From Bacteroidales bacterium (GTDB lineage Bacteria > Bacteroidota > Bacteroidia > Bacteroidales > F082), in the NCBI GenBank assembly GCA_017461665.1, contig JAFTXI010000047.1, positions 1 to 37,849 on the forward strand: a stretch of DNA of 37,849 bases, in the 5' to 3' direction. Below, in pieces: positions 1 through 7,910 of this stretch. Below the pieces are notes generated by a model, which was not told the origin of the DNA, ran no database searches, and saw only the letters and a list, made by a program, of their open reading frames with translations. Numbering within the stretch: the first letter of the stretch is position 1; the number at the start of each line of letters is the position of its first letter. Made by a program: the position numbers and the translations under genes.

Positions 1-107
1 TCAATGGAAAAGCCTTATTTTTTTTTATAAATAAACATTGAACATAACCAGTCTTAATCTGTGATGTGTCAACTATAATAAACGGTGATTTGGAAACCCA
101 ATAGCAA

Positions 108-140
108 AAGAGGCCATCTAAACTTGTTAGACAGCCTCTT
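108..140 (-). terminator. Hairpin terminator after rplT
   Basis: A 7-bp outer stem (AAGAGGC/GCCTCTT) and a 5-bp inner stem (TCTAA/TTAGA), separated by a CA/CA mismatch, close on a 5-nt loop. On the minus strand it lies 25 nt past the rplT stop and is followed by TTTTGC, so it probably ends the thrS-infC-rpmI-rplT transcript. Bases 1-107 show nothing further that I can support. Confidence 0.7.
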
Positions 141-164
141 CCTTTTACACTCATTCAGTTATTA

Positions 165-509
165 TTACTTAATTTTTTCAACGATAGCTTTAAATGCTTC
201 TGGATTATTCAAAGCTAAGTCGGCTAAAACCTTACGATTAAGGTCGATGTTAGCTGCGTGAAGTTTACCCATGAATGTGCTGTATGTCATGCCGTATTCA
301 TGTGCTGCGGCATTGATACGGATAATCCATAAGGATCTGAAATCACGTTTCTTGTTTCTTCTGTCGCGATATGCGTATTGTAAACCCTTTTCGTAAGAGT
401 TCTTAGCTACAGTCCAAACGTTTTTACGTGCGCTGAACTGGCCCTTTGTCTGTTTTAAAACTTTTTTGCGTCTTGCTCTTGAAGCAACTGCGTTAACTGA
501 TCTTGGCAT
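165..509 (-). CDS. rplT: 50S ribosomal protein L20
   Basis: This is the large-subunit protein L20, which binds 23S rRNA early in 50S assembly and in other bacteria also represses its own operon. The 114-residue product is of normal family length and very basic. It has the typical N-terminus [18 protein letters not shown], the [20 protein letters not shown] core and the [12 protein letters not shown] helix. The ATG at 507-509 is the only sensible start. It is the last gene of the thrS-infC-rpmI-rplT order familiar from many bacteria, and a structured 81-nt spacer separates it from rpmI. Confidence 0.98.
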   Translation of the reverse strand: MPRSVNAVASRARRKKVLKQTKGQFSARKNVWTVAKNSYEKGLQYAYRDRRNKKRDFRSLWIIRINAAAHEYGMTYSTFMGKLHAANIDLNRKVLADLALNNPEAFKAIVEKIK

Positions 510-527
510 TTTTTTACTTTTTATTCC

Positions 528-568
528 GATAGAGTGCCTCGCCCTTTCGAGAACTTTTCTACTCTATC
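528..568 (-). promoter_or_regulatory. Structured rpmI-rplT spacer, candidate L20 leader
   Basis: An 8-bp stem (GATAGAGT at 528-535 with ACTCTATC at 561-568) encloses a smaller CTCG/CGAG stem (538-541 with 548-551). No U-run follows on the minus strand, so it does not look like a terminator. L20 autoregulation through RNA in the rpmI-rplT region is established in Escherichia coli and Firmicutes. A comparable role here is inferred from position and structure only. Confidence 0.4.
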
Positions 569-590
569 AAGAGTTAAACAATTTTTTTAA

Positions 591-785
591 TTACATGAGA
601 AGCATTTCTTTCACAGCTTTCATATTAGCTGGCTCAACAATTGTAGCGTGACGTAAGTTACGTTTACGTTTTACTGACTTCTTTGTCAAGATGTGGCTTT
701 TATAAGCGTGCTTTCTCTTTACTAAACCGGTGCCTGTTACTCTGAAACGTTTCTTGGCAGCGGATTTTGTTTTCATTTTTGGCAT
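591..785 (-). CDS. rpmI: 50S ribosomal protein L35
   Basis: This encodes the small basic protein L35 of the large ribosomal subunit. The 64-residue product begins [14 protein letters not shown] and keeps the family features: Lys/Arg-rich throughout, with [17 protein letters not shown] in the middle. The frame stays open upstream for 17 codons, but the family N-terminus fits the ATG at 783-785, which has GGAT about 6 nt before it. It lies between infC and rplT in the conserved order. Confidence 0.97.
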   Translation of the reverse strand: MPKMKTKSAAKKRFRVTGTGLVKRKHAYKSHILTKKSVKRKRNLRHATIVEPANMKAVKEMLLM

Positions 786-819
786 TGTAATATCCTTTTT
801 TTTAGAATGAGTGTCTATA

Positions 820-1377
820 TTATTTCTTAGGAGCAATCATCATAAGCATTCTCTTGCCTTCCAACTTAGGCATAGATTCTACCTTACCATAATCTGCCAA
901 TGCTTGTGCGAACTTCAACAAGATAATCTCACCCTGGTCTTTATAAGCAATGGAACGTCCGTGGAAGAATACGTCAACCTTGACCTTTGCACCGTCTTCT
1001 AAAAATCTCTTGGCATGATTCAACTTAAACTCAAAATCATGATCGTCGGTTTGTGGTCCCAAACGAATCTCTTTGATAACGACTTTCGTTGTCTTTGCCT
1101 TGATTTCCTTTTGCTTCTTCTTTTGGTCGAAGAGGAATTTCTTATAATCCATCAACTTACAGACCGGAGGATTGGCATTAGGTGAAATCTCCACTAAATC
1201 TAATCCCATCTCGTCGGCAATCTTGAGAGCCTCTCTTATCGAGTGTATCTCATTGTCAACGCCCTCTCCTACAACTCTTACCATCGGCGAAGTGATTCTC
1301 TCGTTGATACGATGTGGATCCTCGTTCTTCTGTCCTCTTTGTGGACCTCTTCCGTTATTAACAGGTAGTGCTATAAT
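820..1377 (-). CDS. infC: Translation initiation factor IF-3, AUU start
   Basis: IF-3 binds the 30S subunit, prevents premature 50S joining and proofreads start codon and initiator tRNA. The first internal ATG (1282-1284) would give 154 residues and remove the conserved N-terminal segment with HRINERI. The frame is open further upstream: reading from ATT at 1375-1377 gives [17 protein letters not shown], then [12 protein letters not shown], for 185 residues, a normal IF-3 length. A clear AGGAG lies 6 nt before this ATT, and the next codons upstream run into a TAG at 1387-1389. No ATG, GTG or TTG occurs in that stretch. AUU initiation is the known basis of IF-3 autoregulation in enterobacteria. 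Confidence 0.92.
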   Translation of the reverse strand: MIALPVNNGRGPQRGQKNEDPHRINERITSPMVRVVGEGVDNEIHSIREALKIADEMGLDLVEISPNANPPVCKLMDYKKFLFDQKKKQKEIKAKTTKVVIKEIRLGPQTDDHDFEFKLNHAKRFLEDGAKVKVDVFFHGRSIAYKDQGEIILLKFAQALADYGKVESMPKLEGKRMLMMIAPKK

Positions 1378-1412
1378 TTGTGTCTCCTATATTAATTTAA
1401 CAATCTTTATAT

Positions 1413-3353
1413 TTATTTTATTTTTTGTTCTTCTTTAACTTGCTTGTCTATCATAGCGACAAACTCTTCTGCCGACATTGAACCCAAGTCGCCTTGTCCG
1501 TGTTTTCTGACAGAAACAGAATTTTCATTCATTTCTTTTTCACCGACGATAAGCATGTAAGGGACTTTCTTCATTTCTGCGTCGCGGATCTTACGACCTA
1601 TCTTCTCGCTTCTCAAGTCAATCAATGTGCGGATTTCGTTTCTCTTCAACATCTCGTTGAGTTTCTCTGCATATTCGTGATATTTCTCACTGACAGGCAA
1701 AATCATCACTTGATCTGGTGTGAGCCACAATGGGAAGTCGCCGGCGCAGTGTTCCAACAATACTGCTACGAAACGTTCCATTGAACCGAACGGTGCTCTG
1801 TGAATCATGACAGGACGATGTTTCTCGTTGTCTGAGCCGATGTATGTCAAGTCGAAACGTTCTGGCAAGTTATAGTCAACTTGAATTGTTCCGAGTTGCC
1901 ATCTTCTTCCGAGGGCGTCTTTTACCATGAAGTCCAACTTAGGACCGTAGAACGCTGCCTCGCCGTATTCAACTACTGCTGGAAGACCTTTTTCCTTGCA
2001 AGCCTCTACGATAGCTGCTTCTGCTCTTTCCCAGTTTTCGTCTGTACCTACATATTTCTCTGTATCTTCAGGGTCGCGTAAAGAAATCTGAGCCTCGAAG
2101 TTTTCAAATTTCAACGCCTTGAATATTATCTCGATAATCTCCATCACGCGGATAAACTCGTCTTTAACTTGATCTGGACGGCAAAAGATATGAGCGTCAT
2201 CTTGTGTGAAAGAACGTACACGTGTTAAACCGTGAAGCTCGCCACTTTGTTCATAACGATATACTGTTCCGAACTCTGCGAGACGCAAAGGAAGGTCTTT
2301 GTAGGAACGTGGCTGCCATTTATATATCATACAGTGATGAGGACAGTTCATAGGTTTCAACAAATACACCTCGCCTTCTTCTGGAGTTGTGATTGGTTGG
2401 AAGCTGTCGTGTCCGTAATGATCCCAGTGACCTGAAGTAACATAAAGTTGTTTGTTACCGATATGAGGTGTCATCACTTGTTCATAACCGTATTGTTTTT
2501 GAATCTTTGTCAAGAATTCTTGGAGGCGGAGGCGCAATGCTGTACCTTTTGGCAACCACATCGGGAGTCCTTTACCGACCATCTCGCTGAACATGAAGAG
2601 TTCAAGTTCTTTACCGAGTTTACGGTGGTCGCGTTTCTTAGCTTCTTCTATGAGAACGAGATATTCTTCGAGTTCTTTTTTCTTCAAGAATGTGATACCG
2701 TAGATACGAGTGAGTTGTTTGCGTTTCTCGTCGCCGCGCCAGTAAGCGCCAGCTATAGATAATAATTTTATAGCTTTGATACAACTTGTGTCAGGGATGT
2801 GAGGTCCGCGGCATAAGTCTGTGAAGGTTCCTGTTTTGTAATAGGTGATGGTTCCGTCTTCTAACTCGCTGATGAGTTCTTGTTTATATTCGTCGCCTTT
2901 TTCTGTGAAGTGTTTCAAAGCTTCAGCCTTTGACACATCGACGCGTTCGAATGCTTGTTTTTGTGATGCGAGTTCCATCATGCGTTTCTCTATCTTGGCT
3001 AAGTCTTCTTCAGTGATGACGTTTGTGCCAAAATCTACGTCATAATAGAAACCGTTTTCAATGCTTGGTCCGATTCCGAACTTAACGCCTGTATAAAGTT
3101 GTTCGATGGCTTCTGCCATGAGGTGAGCTGACGAGTGCCAAACTGTTGCCTTGCCTTCTGGGTCGTTCCAAGTGAAGAGTTGAATCTCTGCGTCTTCATT
3201 GATAGGACGCATCGCATCCCACATTACGCCATTAACTTTGGCTGACAACACGTTACGAGCTAAACCTTCGCTGATGCTCTTAGCTATATCGAGAGGTGTT
3301 ACACCTGCCTCGAACTGTCTAACGGTCTTATCCGGAAATGTTATATTTATCAT
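1413..3353 (-). CDS. thrS: Threonyl-tRNA synthetase
   Basis: A class II aminoacyl-tRNA synthetase that charges tRNA-Thr and edits mischarged serine. Domains in order: N-terminal TGS domain (about residues 1-60); editing domain with HSSAH (about 77-81) and TDLCRGPH; catalytic core with the zinc-ligand stretch MNCPHHC, motif 2 around [20 protein letters not shown] and motif 3 [14 protein letters not shown]-terminal anticodon-binding domain. I chose the ATG at 3351-3353 because family members start with M-I-x-I-T-F. A second in-frame ATG four codons upstream (3363-3365) is equally open and neither has a good ribosome-binding site. It is the first gene of the operon. Confidence 0.98.
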   Translation of the reverse strand: MINITFPDKTVRQFEAGVTPLDIAKSISEGLARNVLSAKVNGVMWDAMRPINEDAEIQLFTWNDPEGKATVWHSSAHLMAEAIEQLYTGVKFGIGPSIENGFYYDVDFGTNVITEEDLAKIEKRMMELASQKQAFERVDVSKAEALKHFTEKGDEYKQELISELEDGTITYYKTGTFTDLCRGPHIPDTSCIKAIKLLSIAGAYWRGDEKRKQLTRIYGITFLKKKELEEYLVLIEEAKKRDHRKLGKELELFMFSEMVGKGLPMWLPKGTALRLRLQEFLTKIQKQYGYEQVMTPHIGNKQLYVTSGHWDHYGHDSFQPITTPEEGEVYLLKPMNCPHHCMIYKWQPRSYKDLPLRLAEFGTVYRYEQSGELHGLTRVRSFTQDDAHIFCRPDQVKDEFIRVMEIIEIIFKALKFENFEAQISLRDPEDTEKYVGTDENWERAEAAIVEACKEKGLPAVVEYGEAAFYGPKLDFMVKDALGRRWQLGTIQVDYNLPERFDLTYIGSDNEKHRPVMIHRAPFGSMERFVAVLLEHCAGDFPLWLTPDQVMILPVSEKYHEYAEKLNEMLKRNEIRTLIDLRSEKIGRKIRDAEMKKVPYMLIVGEKEMNENSVSVRKHGQGDLGSMSAEEFVAMIDKQVKEEQKIK

Positions 3354-3379
3354 CTTTATTATCATCTAAAAAACGGGTG

Positions 3380-3387
3380 CAAATATA
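3380..3387 (-). promoter_or_regulatory. -7 promoter element for thrS operon
   Basis: TATATTTG on the minus strand, about 27 nt before the thrS start, fits the Bacteroidetes -7 consensus TAnnTTTG. I see no clear -33 TTG at the expected spacing. Confidence 0.5.
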
Positions 3388-3608
3388 ATAAAATTTTCAA
3401 TGCATAATGCATAATTCACAATGCTTAATTATTTTTTTTGAGGACTATAAAGAGACGATAAAACCACTCCACCTTTGGCCTTTCAATCTCTTATCCTTTC
3501 TCTCTCAAAAACTCTAAGTTCGATGAGACTAATCAGACCACAAATACACGTATTTAACACGAATTCTGAACTTTTCAAATCCATTTAATTATGAATTATG
3601 CATTGTTA

Positions 3609-3794
3609 ATTAATTTGGGCGTTCCGGCTCCGCCGTCGGGCTTTCCGCTATATCTTTGCTCACTCCCGTCTCCGCTCTCAGTCGTTGAGCTTGTCGAAAC
3701 GCCGGTCACTTCGACAGGCTCAGTGACCTGTTCCCGCTCTCGCACCAATGGAAGCTCGCAAAGGATGCCGCTCCAATCCCTAACGCAAAACGCT
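3609..3794. repeat. Interspersed repeat, long copy
   Basis: The ends match a second copy at 33976-34076. The left part holds TTAATTTGGGCGTTCCGGCT and CGCCGTCGGGCTTTCCGC, and the right part holds AAGGATGCCGCTCCAATCCC then TAACGC. Between them this copy carries an extra palindromic unit at about 3685-3727: GAGCTTGTCGAA facing TTCGACAGGCTC. That unit looks like a REP-type element nested within the longer repeat. It is much more GC-rich than the surrounding spacer. Confidence 0.8.
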
Positions 3795-3950
3795 ACATAA
3801 AATAAACGCTTTCCTATATTCATTGTCCCACCATAACGTCCCGATTTGGCGATGATGCCAACTGCATTAGTCTTTTTCCTCAACTTATATGCATTAGTAT
3901 CGAAAGACAAAAGATGAAGTTCTGTCATTTATATTTATACAAACAACTAA

Positions 3951-5906
3951 TCAATTAATCTTCACTTCCTTCAAATTCAGCATGTTCGTCGGATTGCTTC
4001 CTAAACCTGTCACATTCTTGTTGACAAATCGCATGACTTCATCATAAAACAAAATCACGACGGGCGCTTCTGTCATCATAAGGCTGTCCATTTCATAATA
4101 AATCTTCGCTCTCTCTTGAATATCGTTACATCTCAACGACTTCTGATATAACTCATCAAATTTCTCATTGGAATAATGTGTATAGTTAGGTCCTTGCGGA
4201 GTGAAGTTGTTCGTAGTAAACAAGGATAGATAATTCTCCGCATCTGGATAGTCTGCCACCCACGAGGAACGGAAGAACGGAAGATTACCGTTGGCGCGTT
4301 TCTCTCTCAATGCCACCGGCATCATCTCCTCTACCCTACAGTTCAACCCAACCTCCGTCAGAGCCGACTGCACAAACTTCGCAATGTCGATATATTCCTG
4401 TGTAGTATAAAGTTTCAACTCATAACCAATCAAGTCATTGTCTTTCAAAAGTTGCTCAGCTTTCTTCGGATTGTAAGGATAACCGATGTTAAAGTCAACA
4501 TGACCAATAGTCAACGAGTCAACATGTTGTCCTGTAGTTTTGCAGTCTTGTTGTCTTGTTGTCTTGTTGTCTTGTTGTCTTGTTGTCTTGTTGTCTCTGC
4601 TCCCAGGTAGTCCTACCGGAATGATTCCTCCGTTGCCGGGTGTTCCCATGCCGTTACGAAGGTAACGAAGCATCTTCTCTCTATCAATAGAATAACTCAC
4701 CGCCTGACGTAATGCCAAGCTTCTTTCCTTACATAGAGTATCGTTCTCGTCGAGGAAGAATGCGAGATATTCTGTGTTGAGATACGGCTGTCTTATCAGA
4801 TAAATCTTGTCTTCATATTCATCGCGAAGTTTTCCGTCTCGCGTCAGCAGCTCGTCTTTATAACGAGAATCTATTCCCGACATAAAGTGGAACTTACCTT
4901 TCACGAACTCCATGAACGCGACTTGTTTGTCGATGATGAAACTTATGGAGACAGCGTCGAGATATGGAAGTCTAATAGAGTCAACAAGACTACAAGACAA
5001 CGAGTCAACTAGTATATTGCTTGCAGTCTTGCAGTCTTGTAGCCTTGCAGTCTTTTCAAATTCGAAGTAGTTTGGATTTTTTCTGAAAACCAATTTCACT
5101 CCTTCTTTCCAATATTGAAATTTAAAAGGTCCTGTTCCAACCGGATGTCGTCCGAATTCTGTTCCATAATAATCGACGGCTTCTTTTGGGACAACGGAAG
5201 CATACGTCATCGACAAAATCCCAAGAAACGCCGGGAATGGTTGACTTAATTCTATCTTTAAAATAGTGTCGTTCAGAGCATAAAAAGCGTACTTAGTAGT
5301 ACCTTCGACAAGCTCAGCCTCCAAATCTTGGTGACTTGGTGACTCAGCGACTTGTTGTCTTTTCTTCACATTAGAGAAAATCCAGCTACCCGAAGAATTC
5401 AGCTTTCTATCAAGAACACGATTGAATGAATAAACGAAATCCTGTGCAACGACTTTTCGTGTCTTATTTAAGTCAACAAGACTGCATGACAACGAGTCAA
5501 CAAGACTTGTGGTCTTGTGGTCTTGTGGTCTTGTAGTCTTCACAAAACACTCGTCTTCATGAAAACAAACATCATCTCTCAAAATGAAAGTATATGTCAT
5601 TCCATCATCGCTGATATTCCACGATTTCGCTATCGCTGGAACGACGTTCATCTCTTCGTCAAAAGCGACTAAGCTGTTAAAAATCTGATTGCAAGCCCAG
5701 ATATGAGGAAGGTCTTTGGCATAAATCGGGTCTAAAGTCAAGATTCCTGCTGCCTCATTATATTTAAAGATCTTTAGATTCTCGTCAGAAGAATGGTCTC
5801 TCCCGCAAGAAGAGAATAGAATTAACAATATACAATGTACAATTAACAATTGAAAATTGAAAATTGAAAATTGAAGATTATGTTTTAATAGTTTTAGAAT
5901 TTTCAT
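3951..5906 (-). CDS. Peptide-binding lipoprotein (SBP family 5) with repeat insertions
   Basis: This resembles periplasmic solute-binding proteins of dipeptide/oligopeptide ABC transporters (DppA/OppA type): a lipobox LFSSC near residue 34, then ILTLDPIYAKDLPHIW, the NPNYFE region, SYSIDREKML and a C-terminal half ending near NMLNLKEVKIN. The start is the ATG at 5904-5906; the longer frame would need a GTG. No permease or ATPase genes are adjacent, so it is an orphan binding protein here. Its coding sequence is interrupted in frame by at least four low-complexity blocks (4510-4597, 4981-5056, 5301-5360, 5472-5540) rich in K-T-T-R-Q-Q-D or S-L-V-D-S-L-S-C-S-L-V-D. These blocks match spacer repeats. 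The signal-peptide core is itself repeat-encoded. Confidence 0.85.
   Translation of the reverse strand: MKILKLLKHNLQFSIFNFQLLIVHCILLILFSSCGRDHSSDENLKIFKYNEAAGILTLDPIYAKDLPHIWACNQIFNSLVAFDEEMNVVPAIAKSWNISDDGMTYTFILRDDVCFHEDECFVKTTRPQDHKTTSLVDSLSCSLVDLNKTRKVVAQDFVYSFNRVLDRKLNSSGSWIFSNVKKRQQVAESPSHQDLEAELVEGTTKYAFYALNDTILKIELSQPFPAFLGILSMTYASVVPKEAVDYYGTEFGRHPVGTGPFKFQYWKEGVKLVFRKNPNYFEFEKTARLQDCKTASNILVDSLSCSLVDSIRLPYLDAVSISFIIDKQVAFMEFVKGKFHFMSGIDSRYKDELLTRDGKLRDEYEDKIYLIRQPYLNTEYLAFFLDENDTLCKERSLALRQAVSYSIDREKMLRYLRNGMGTPGNGGIIPVGLPGSRDNKTTRQQDNKTTRQQDCKTTGQHVDSLTIGHVDFNIGYPYNPKKAEQLLKDNDLIGYELKLYTTQEYIDIAKFVQSALTEVGLNCRVEEMMPVALREKRANGNLPFFRSSWVADYPDAENYLSLFTTNNFTPQGPNYTHYSNEKFDELYQKSLRCNDIQERAKIYYEMDSLMMTEAPVVILFYDEVMRFVNKNVTGLGSNPTNMLNLKEVKIN
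4545..4592. repeat. Octanucleotide tandem repeat inside the peptide-binding gene
   Basis: Six perfect copies of the 8-bp unit GTCTTGTT are followed by a degenerate seventh. In the gene (minus strand) they encode an 8-residue cycle K-T-T-R-Q-Q-D-N. Because 8 is not a multiple of 3, gain or loss of one unit would shift the frame. In the present state the frame is open. Confidence 0.95.
4981..5056. repeat. Spacer-type repeat words within coding sequence
   Basis: Mixed direct repeats of CAACAAGAC, ACAAGACAACGAGTC and TTGCAGTCTTG lie inside the peptide-binding gene. Two similar blocks are at 5472-5540 (with TCTTGTGG repeated three times) and 4510-4597. The same words occur outside genes at about 6160-6192 and in the 3' end of lon. 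Confidence 0.85.
5301..5360. repeat. REP-like and TTGGTGAC words within coding sequence
   Basis: This stretch contains ACCTTCGACAAGCTCAGCCT, related to the palindromic unit at about 3685-3727, followed by CTTGGTGACTTGGTGACTCA. The second word recurs at 18775-18805 in the B12 locus. Here it encodes part of the segment A-E-S-P-S-H-Q-D-L-E-A-E-L-V-E-G. Confidence 0.8.
5821..5878. repeat. AATTGAAAATTG spacer word encoding a signal peptide
   Basis: Tandem ATTGAAAA units with TACAATGTACAATTAACAAT form a typical spacer word of this genome (compare 23996-24018 and 33870-33890). On the minus strand it encodes the hydrophobic core N-L-Q-F-S-I-F-N-F-Q-L-L-I-V-H-C-I-L-L-I of the peptide-binding lipoprotein's signal peptide. 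Confidence 0.85.
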
Positions 5907-6050
5907 ATCCACAAATTTCACTCACAAATAATGTTTCTAACGAAAAAAGGTATAATACCAATTATTATCTTAACCTTACCATTATCCCTTTTAGAAAGAA
6001 GTTTGTTAATATAAAAATCTCTATTGATTACCATAACTACACTTTTACTG

Positions 6051-6058
6051 CAAAAGTA
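6051..6058 (-). promoter_or_regulatory. Possible -7 element for peptide-binding gene
   Basis: TACTTTTG on the minus strand fits TAnnTTTG and would give a leader of roughly 140 nt. No convincing -33 element was seen, so this is tentative. Confidence 0.35.
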
Positions 6059-6239
6059 GTCAAAATTTCGACCATTTTTGCAGTGGATTGATTTTTTCTT
6101 ATTCTTTTGTAATTAGCATTGTTATTCATTTTTAATTATCTCAACAAAGATAATAGAAAAAGTCAACGAGACAACAAGACATCGAGTCGGTACATCAAGA
6201 AATTTTCACCCTAATCTTTCCATATTCTAAATAATTAAT

Positions 6240-6247
6240 TATCTTTG
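6240..6247 (+). promoter_or_regulatory. -7 promoter element for prenyltransferase gene
   Basis: TATCTTTG lies 29 nt before the ATG at 6277 and is an exact match to the Bacteroidetes -7 form. It probably drives the prenyltransferase and CPBP gene pair. Confidence 0.65.
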
Positions 6248-6276
6248 CACCGTTATACATTATAATTTCACCATAC

Positions 6277-7170
6277 ATGAAAAAGCATACCTTTAAAGAA
6301 TGGTTTATTGCATTGAGGCCTTGGTCGTTACCAGCGTCTGCTATGCCTATCATCGTAACACTTGCCTTTTTGCTTTTCCGAGGCAGCGAAGTTAATTGGC
6401 TATATGGGTTATGGGCACTTATTGGGATGATATTATTTCATCTGACAGGCAACGTATGGAGCGACTATTTTGATTACAAAAGAAAAGTCGATTCAGACGA
6501 CACATTCGGTGCGAAGACGATGACCACAGGGATGTTCCGTCCCGAAGAGATCAAGAGACTCGCCATTGGACTTTTTATCGTTTCTATAGTTTGTGGACTT
6601 GGCATTGTTGCTGCCACTGGACTTACAACTCTATACATAGGCATTGCAGGAGCGGTCTTTACGCTTCTTTATCCTACTTTGAAATACAATGCACTCGGTG
6701 ACCTCGACATTATCCTTACATTTGCTTTTCTTCCGACCTTAGGCACCTCGTATGTCGTCACTGGTAACATCGACTGGAATGTGTTGTGGATCGCTCTTCC
6801 TGTTGGTCTCATCACCGATGCCATCTTACACTCCAACAACACGCGCGACATTCATACAGACAAGCGTGCTGGCATAACTACTATGGCGATGGGCATCGGC
6901 ACAAAAATCTCTGCTTGGTTCTACGGATTCGAAGTAATATTCCCATATTTATGGGTAGTTGTATGCTCTGCCATCGGCATCATGCCTCTCATCGCTTCCG
7001 TTGTTCTTCTCACACTTCCAATGGCTATCAAATGTGTAAAACCTATGATGCATTCGCTAACAGAAGGTTCTGGCGTTATCGCTGAGCTTGACATGAAGAC
7101 AGCACAGCTACAGCTTGCTTTCTCGTTACTACTTAGCATAGCACTTATAATAGGTAAAATCATTCAGTAA
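6277..7170 (+). CDS. menA: UbiA-family prenyltransferase, probably MenA
   Basis: An integral-membrane prenyltransferase that most likely attaches a polyprenyl chain to 1,4-dihydroxy-2-naphthoate in menaquinone synthesis. The 297 residues form about eight or nine hydrophobic segments. The first Asp-rich motif is N59-V-W-S-D63-Y-F-D-Y-K (N-x3-D-x3-D spacing) and the second is N-N-T-R-D191-I-H-T-D195-K-R-A-G; both bind diphosphate through magnesium in this superfamily. The N-terminal W-x5-RPWSLPAS stretch is typical of MenA. No other men genes are in the window, so another UbiA-type substrate cannot be excluded. The CPBP gene follows after 1 nt. Confidence 0.85.
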   Translation: MKKHTFKEWFIALRPWSLPASAMPIIVTLAFLLFRGSEVNWLYGLWALIGMILFHLTGNVWSDYFDYKRKVDSDDTFGAKTMTTGMFRPEEIKRLAIGLFIVSIVCGLGIVAATGLTTLYIGIAGAVFTLLYPTLKYNALGDLDIILTFAFLPTLGTSYVVTGNIDWNVLWIALPVGLITDAILHSNNTRDIHTDKRAGITTMAMGIGTKISAWFYGFEVIFPYLWVVVCSAIGIMPLIASVVLLTLPMAIKCVKPMMHSLTEGSGVIAELDMKTAQLQLAFSLLLSIALIIGKIIQ

Positions 7171-7171
7171 T

Positions 7172-7807
7172 GTGGATAGCAACATTTCATTAAAAAAGCC
7201 CGTAGTCGGCATCTGTTTAGCAGCAATACTTTGGACTGTTATGTTTTCGCCATGGACAGCTCCGCATGTCAATTTTTGGATAATGATGACATGTTCAGGT
7301 GCCACGTTGACTCTCTATACATGCTGGGCTCGCCCACGTTGGTGGAAAGATATCAACATCAGTTTTAGCGACATTTTGATTGGAGTAACCCTTGCCGTAG
7401 CCTTATGGAGTATCTTCTGGCTCGGAGAGTTCTTCTCAACACTTCTTTTCGACTTCGCCCGCCCTCAGGTGGATTCTATCTACGGCATGAAAGATGGAGA
7501 AAACCCGTTTGTACTTTCATTGCTAATGCTTCTAATCATCGGTCCAGCAGAAGAGATATTCTGGCGAGGATATATACAGAATAGGCTCTCATCGCGTTGG
7601 AACAGCAACGTCGGATTTATATTAACCACACTTATTTATGGCCTTGTGCATCTCCCCAAATTCAATTTCATGCTAATCATGGCTGCTATGGTCGCAGGTT
7701 TTATATGGGGACTTGCCTACCGTTTCTTTCCCAACAGACTCGGAGCCATCATCATCTCCCACGCACTCTGGGACTGCGCCGTATTTATCTGGTTCCCGAT
7801 TTTATAA
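7172..7807 (+). CDS. CPBP-family intramembrane metalloprotease
   Basis: A 211-residue membrane protein of the CPBP (CAAX protease / bacteriocin-processing, Abi) family. Motif 1 is E127-E128-I-F-W-R132-G, motif 2 has H160 in the hydrophobic stretch IYGLVH, and motif 3 is IIISHALWD with H197; these are the metal-binding and catalytic positions in the family. The start is a GTG at 7172-7174, one base after the prenyltransferase stop. The next in-frame ATG is 24 codons on and would cut the first membrane segment. The two genes are almost certainly cotranscribed. Substrate unknown. Confidence 0.85.
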   Translation: MDSNISLKKPVVGICLAAILWTVMFSPWTAPHVNFWIMMTCSGATLTLYTCWARPRWWKDINISFSDILIGVTLAVALWSIFWLGEFFSTLLFDFARPQVDSIYGMKDGENPFVLSLLMLLIIGPAEEIFWRGYIQNRLSSRWNSNVGFILTTLIYGLVHLPKFNFMLIMAAMVAGFIWGLAYRFFPNRLGAIIISHALWDCAVFIWFPIL

Positions 7808-7815
7808 CAAAAAAA

Positions 7816-7863
7816 ACGTGTCAATCACATTATTGTTTGTTTTCATCAATGTGATTGACGCGT
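7816..7863. repeat. Palindromic repeat, family A copy 1
   Basis: Arms ACGTGTCAATCACAT and ATGTGATTGACGCGT differ by one position, with an 18-nt loop. It sits between the convergent ends of the CPBP and fhs genes, so it could terminate or protect either transcript. Copies are at 15555-15607 and 33892-33941. Confidence 0.85.
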
Positions 7864-7870
7864 CTCTACT

Positions 7871-7893
7871 GGACACATTCAATGTGTCCGTAC
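7871..7893. repeat. Palindromic repeat, family B copy 1
   Basis: GGACACATTCAATGTGTCC followed by GTAC. An almost identical copy is at 23971-23993, differing by one base in the loop. It lies directly after the family A copy, so the two seem to travel or accumulate together. Confidence 0.8.
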
Positions 7894-7910
7894 ATTGTTA
7901 ATTGTAATTG

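Larger units (their letters stand above)
3366..3950. other. Gene-free repeat-rich spacer
   Basis: This 585-bp spacer lies between thrS and the peptide-binding lipoprotein gene. It contains the thrS -7 element, CATAATGCATAATTC-type words near 3400-3424 and 3588-3605, and an interspersed repeat at 3609-3794. A 110-codon open frame on the minus strand (3596-3928) consists largely of the repeat and is not considered a gene. Confidence 0.7.
5907..6276. other. Divergent promoter spacer
   Basis: This 370-bp AT-rich spacer separates the divergent peptide-binding and prenyltransferase genes. It holds candidate -7 elements for both directions and a repeat word at about 6160-6192 (AACGAGACAACAAGACATCG) that matches the insertions in the neighbouring gene. 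Nothing else is supported. Confidence 0.6.

Noticed and set aside
591-836. Longer L35 with 17 extra N-terminal residues
   Set aside because: The family begins at [14 protein letters not shown]; the extension comes from the spacer and overlaps infC.
3596-3928. 110-codon open frame on the minus strand
   Set aside because: It consists mainly of the interspersed repeat and its nested palindrome; the translation is low-complexity and has no family-like core.
4545-4592. Possible CRISPR-like array
   Set aside because: The units are 8 bp, directly adjacent and without spacers, and lie inside a coding frame.
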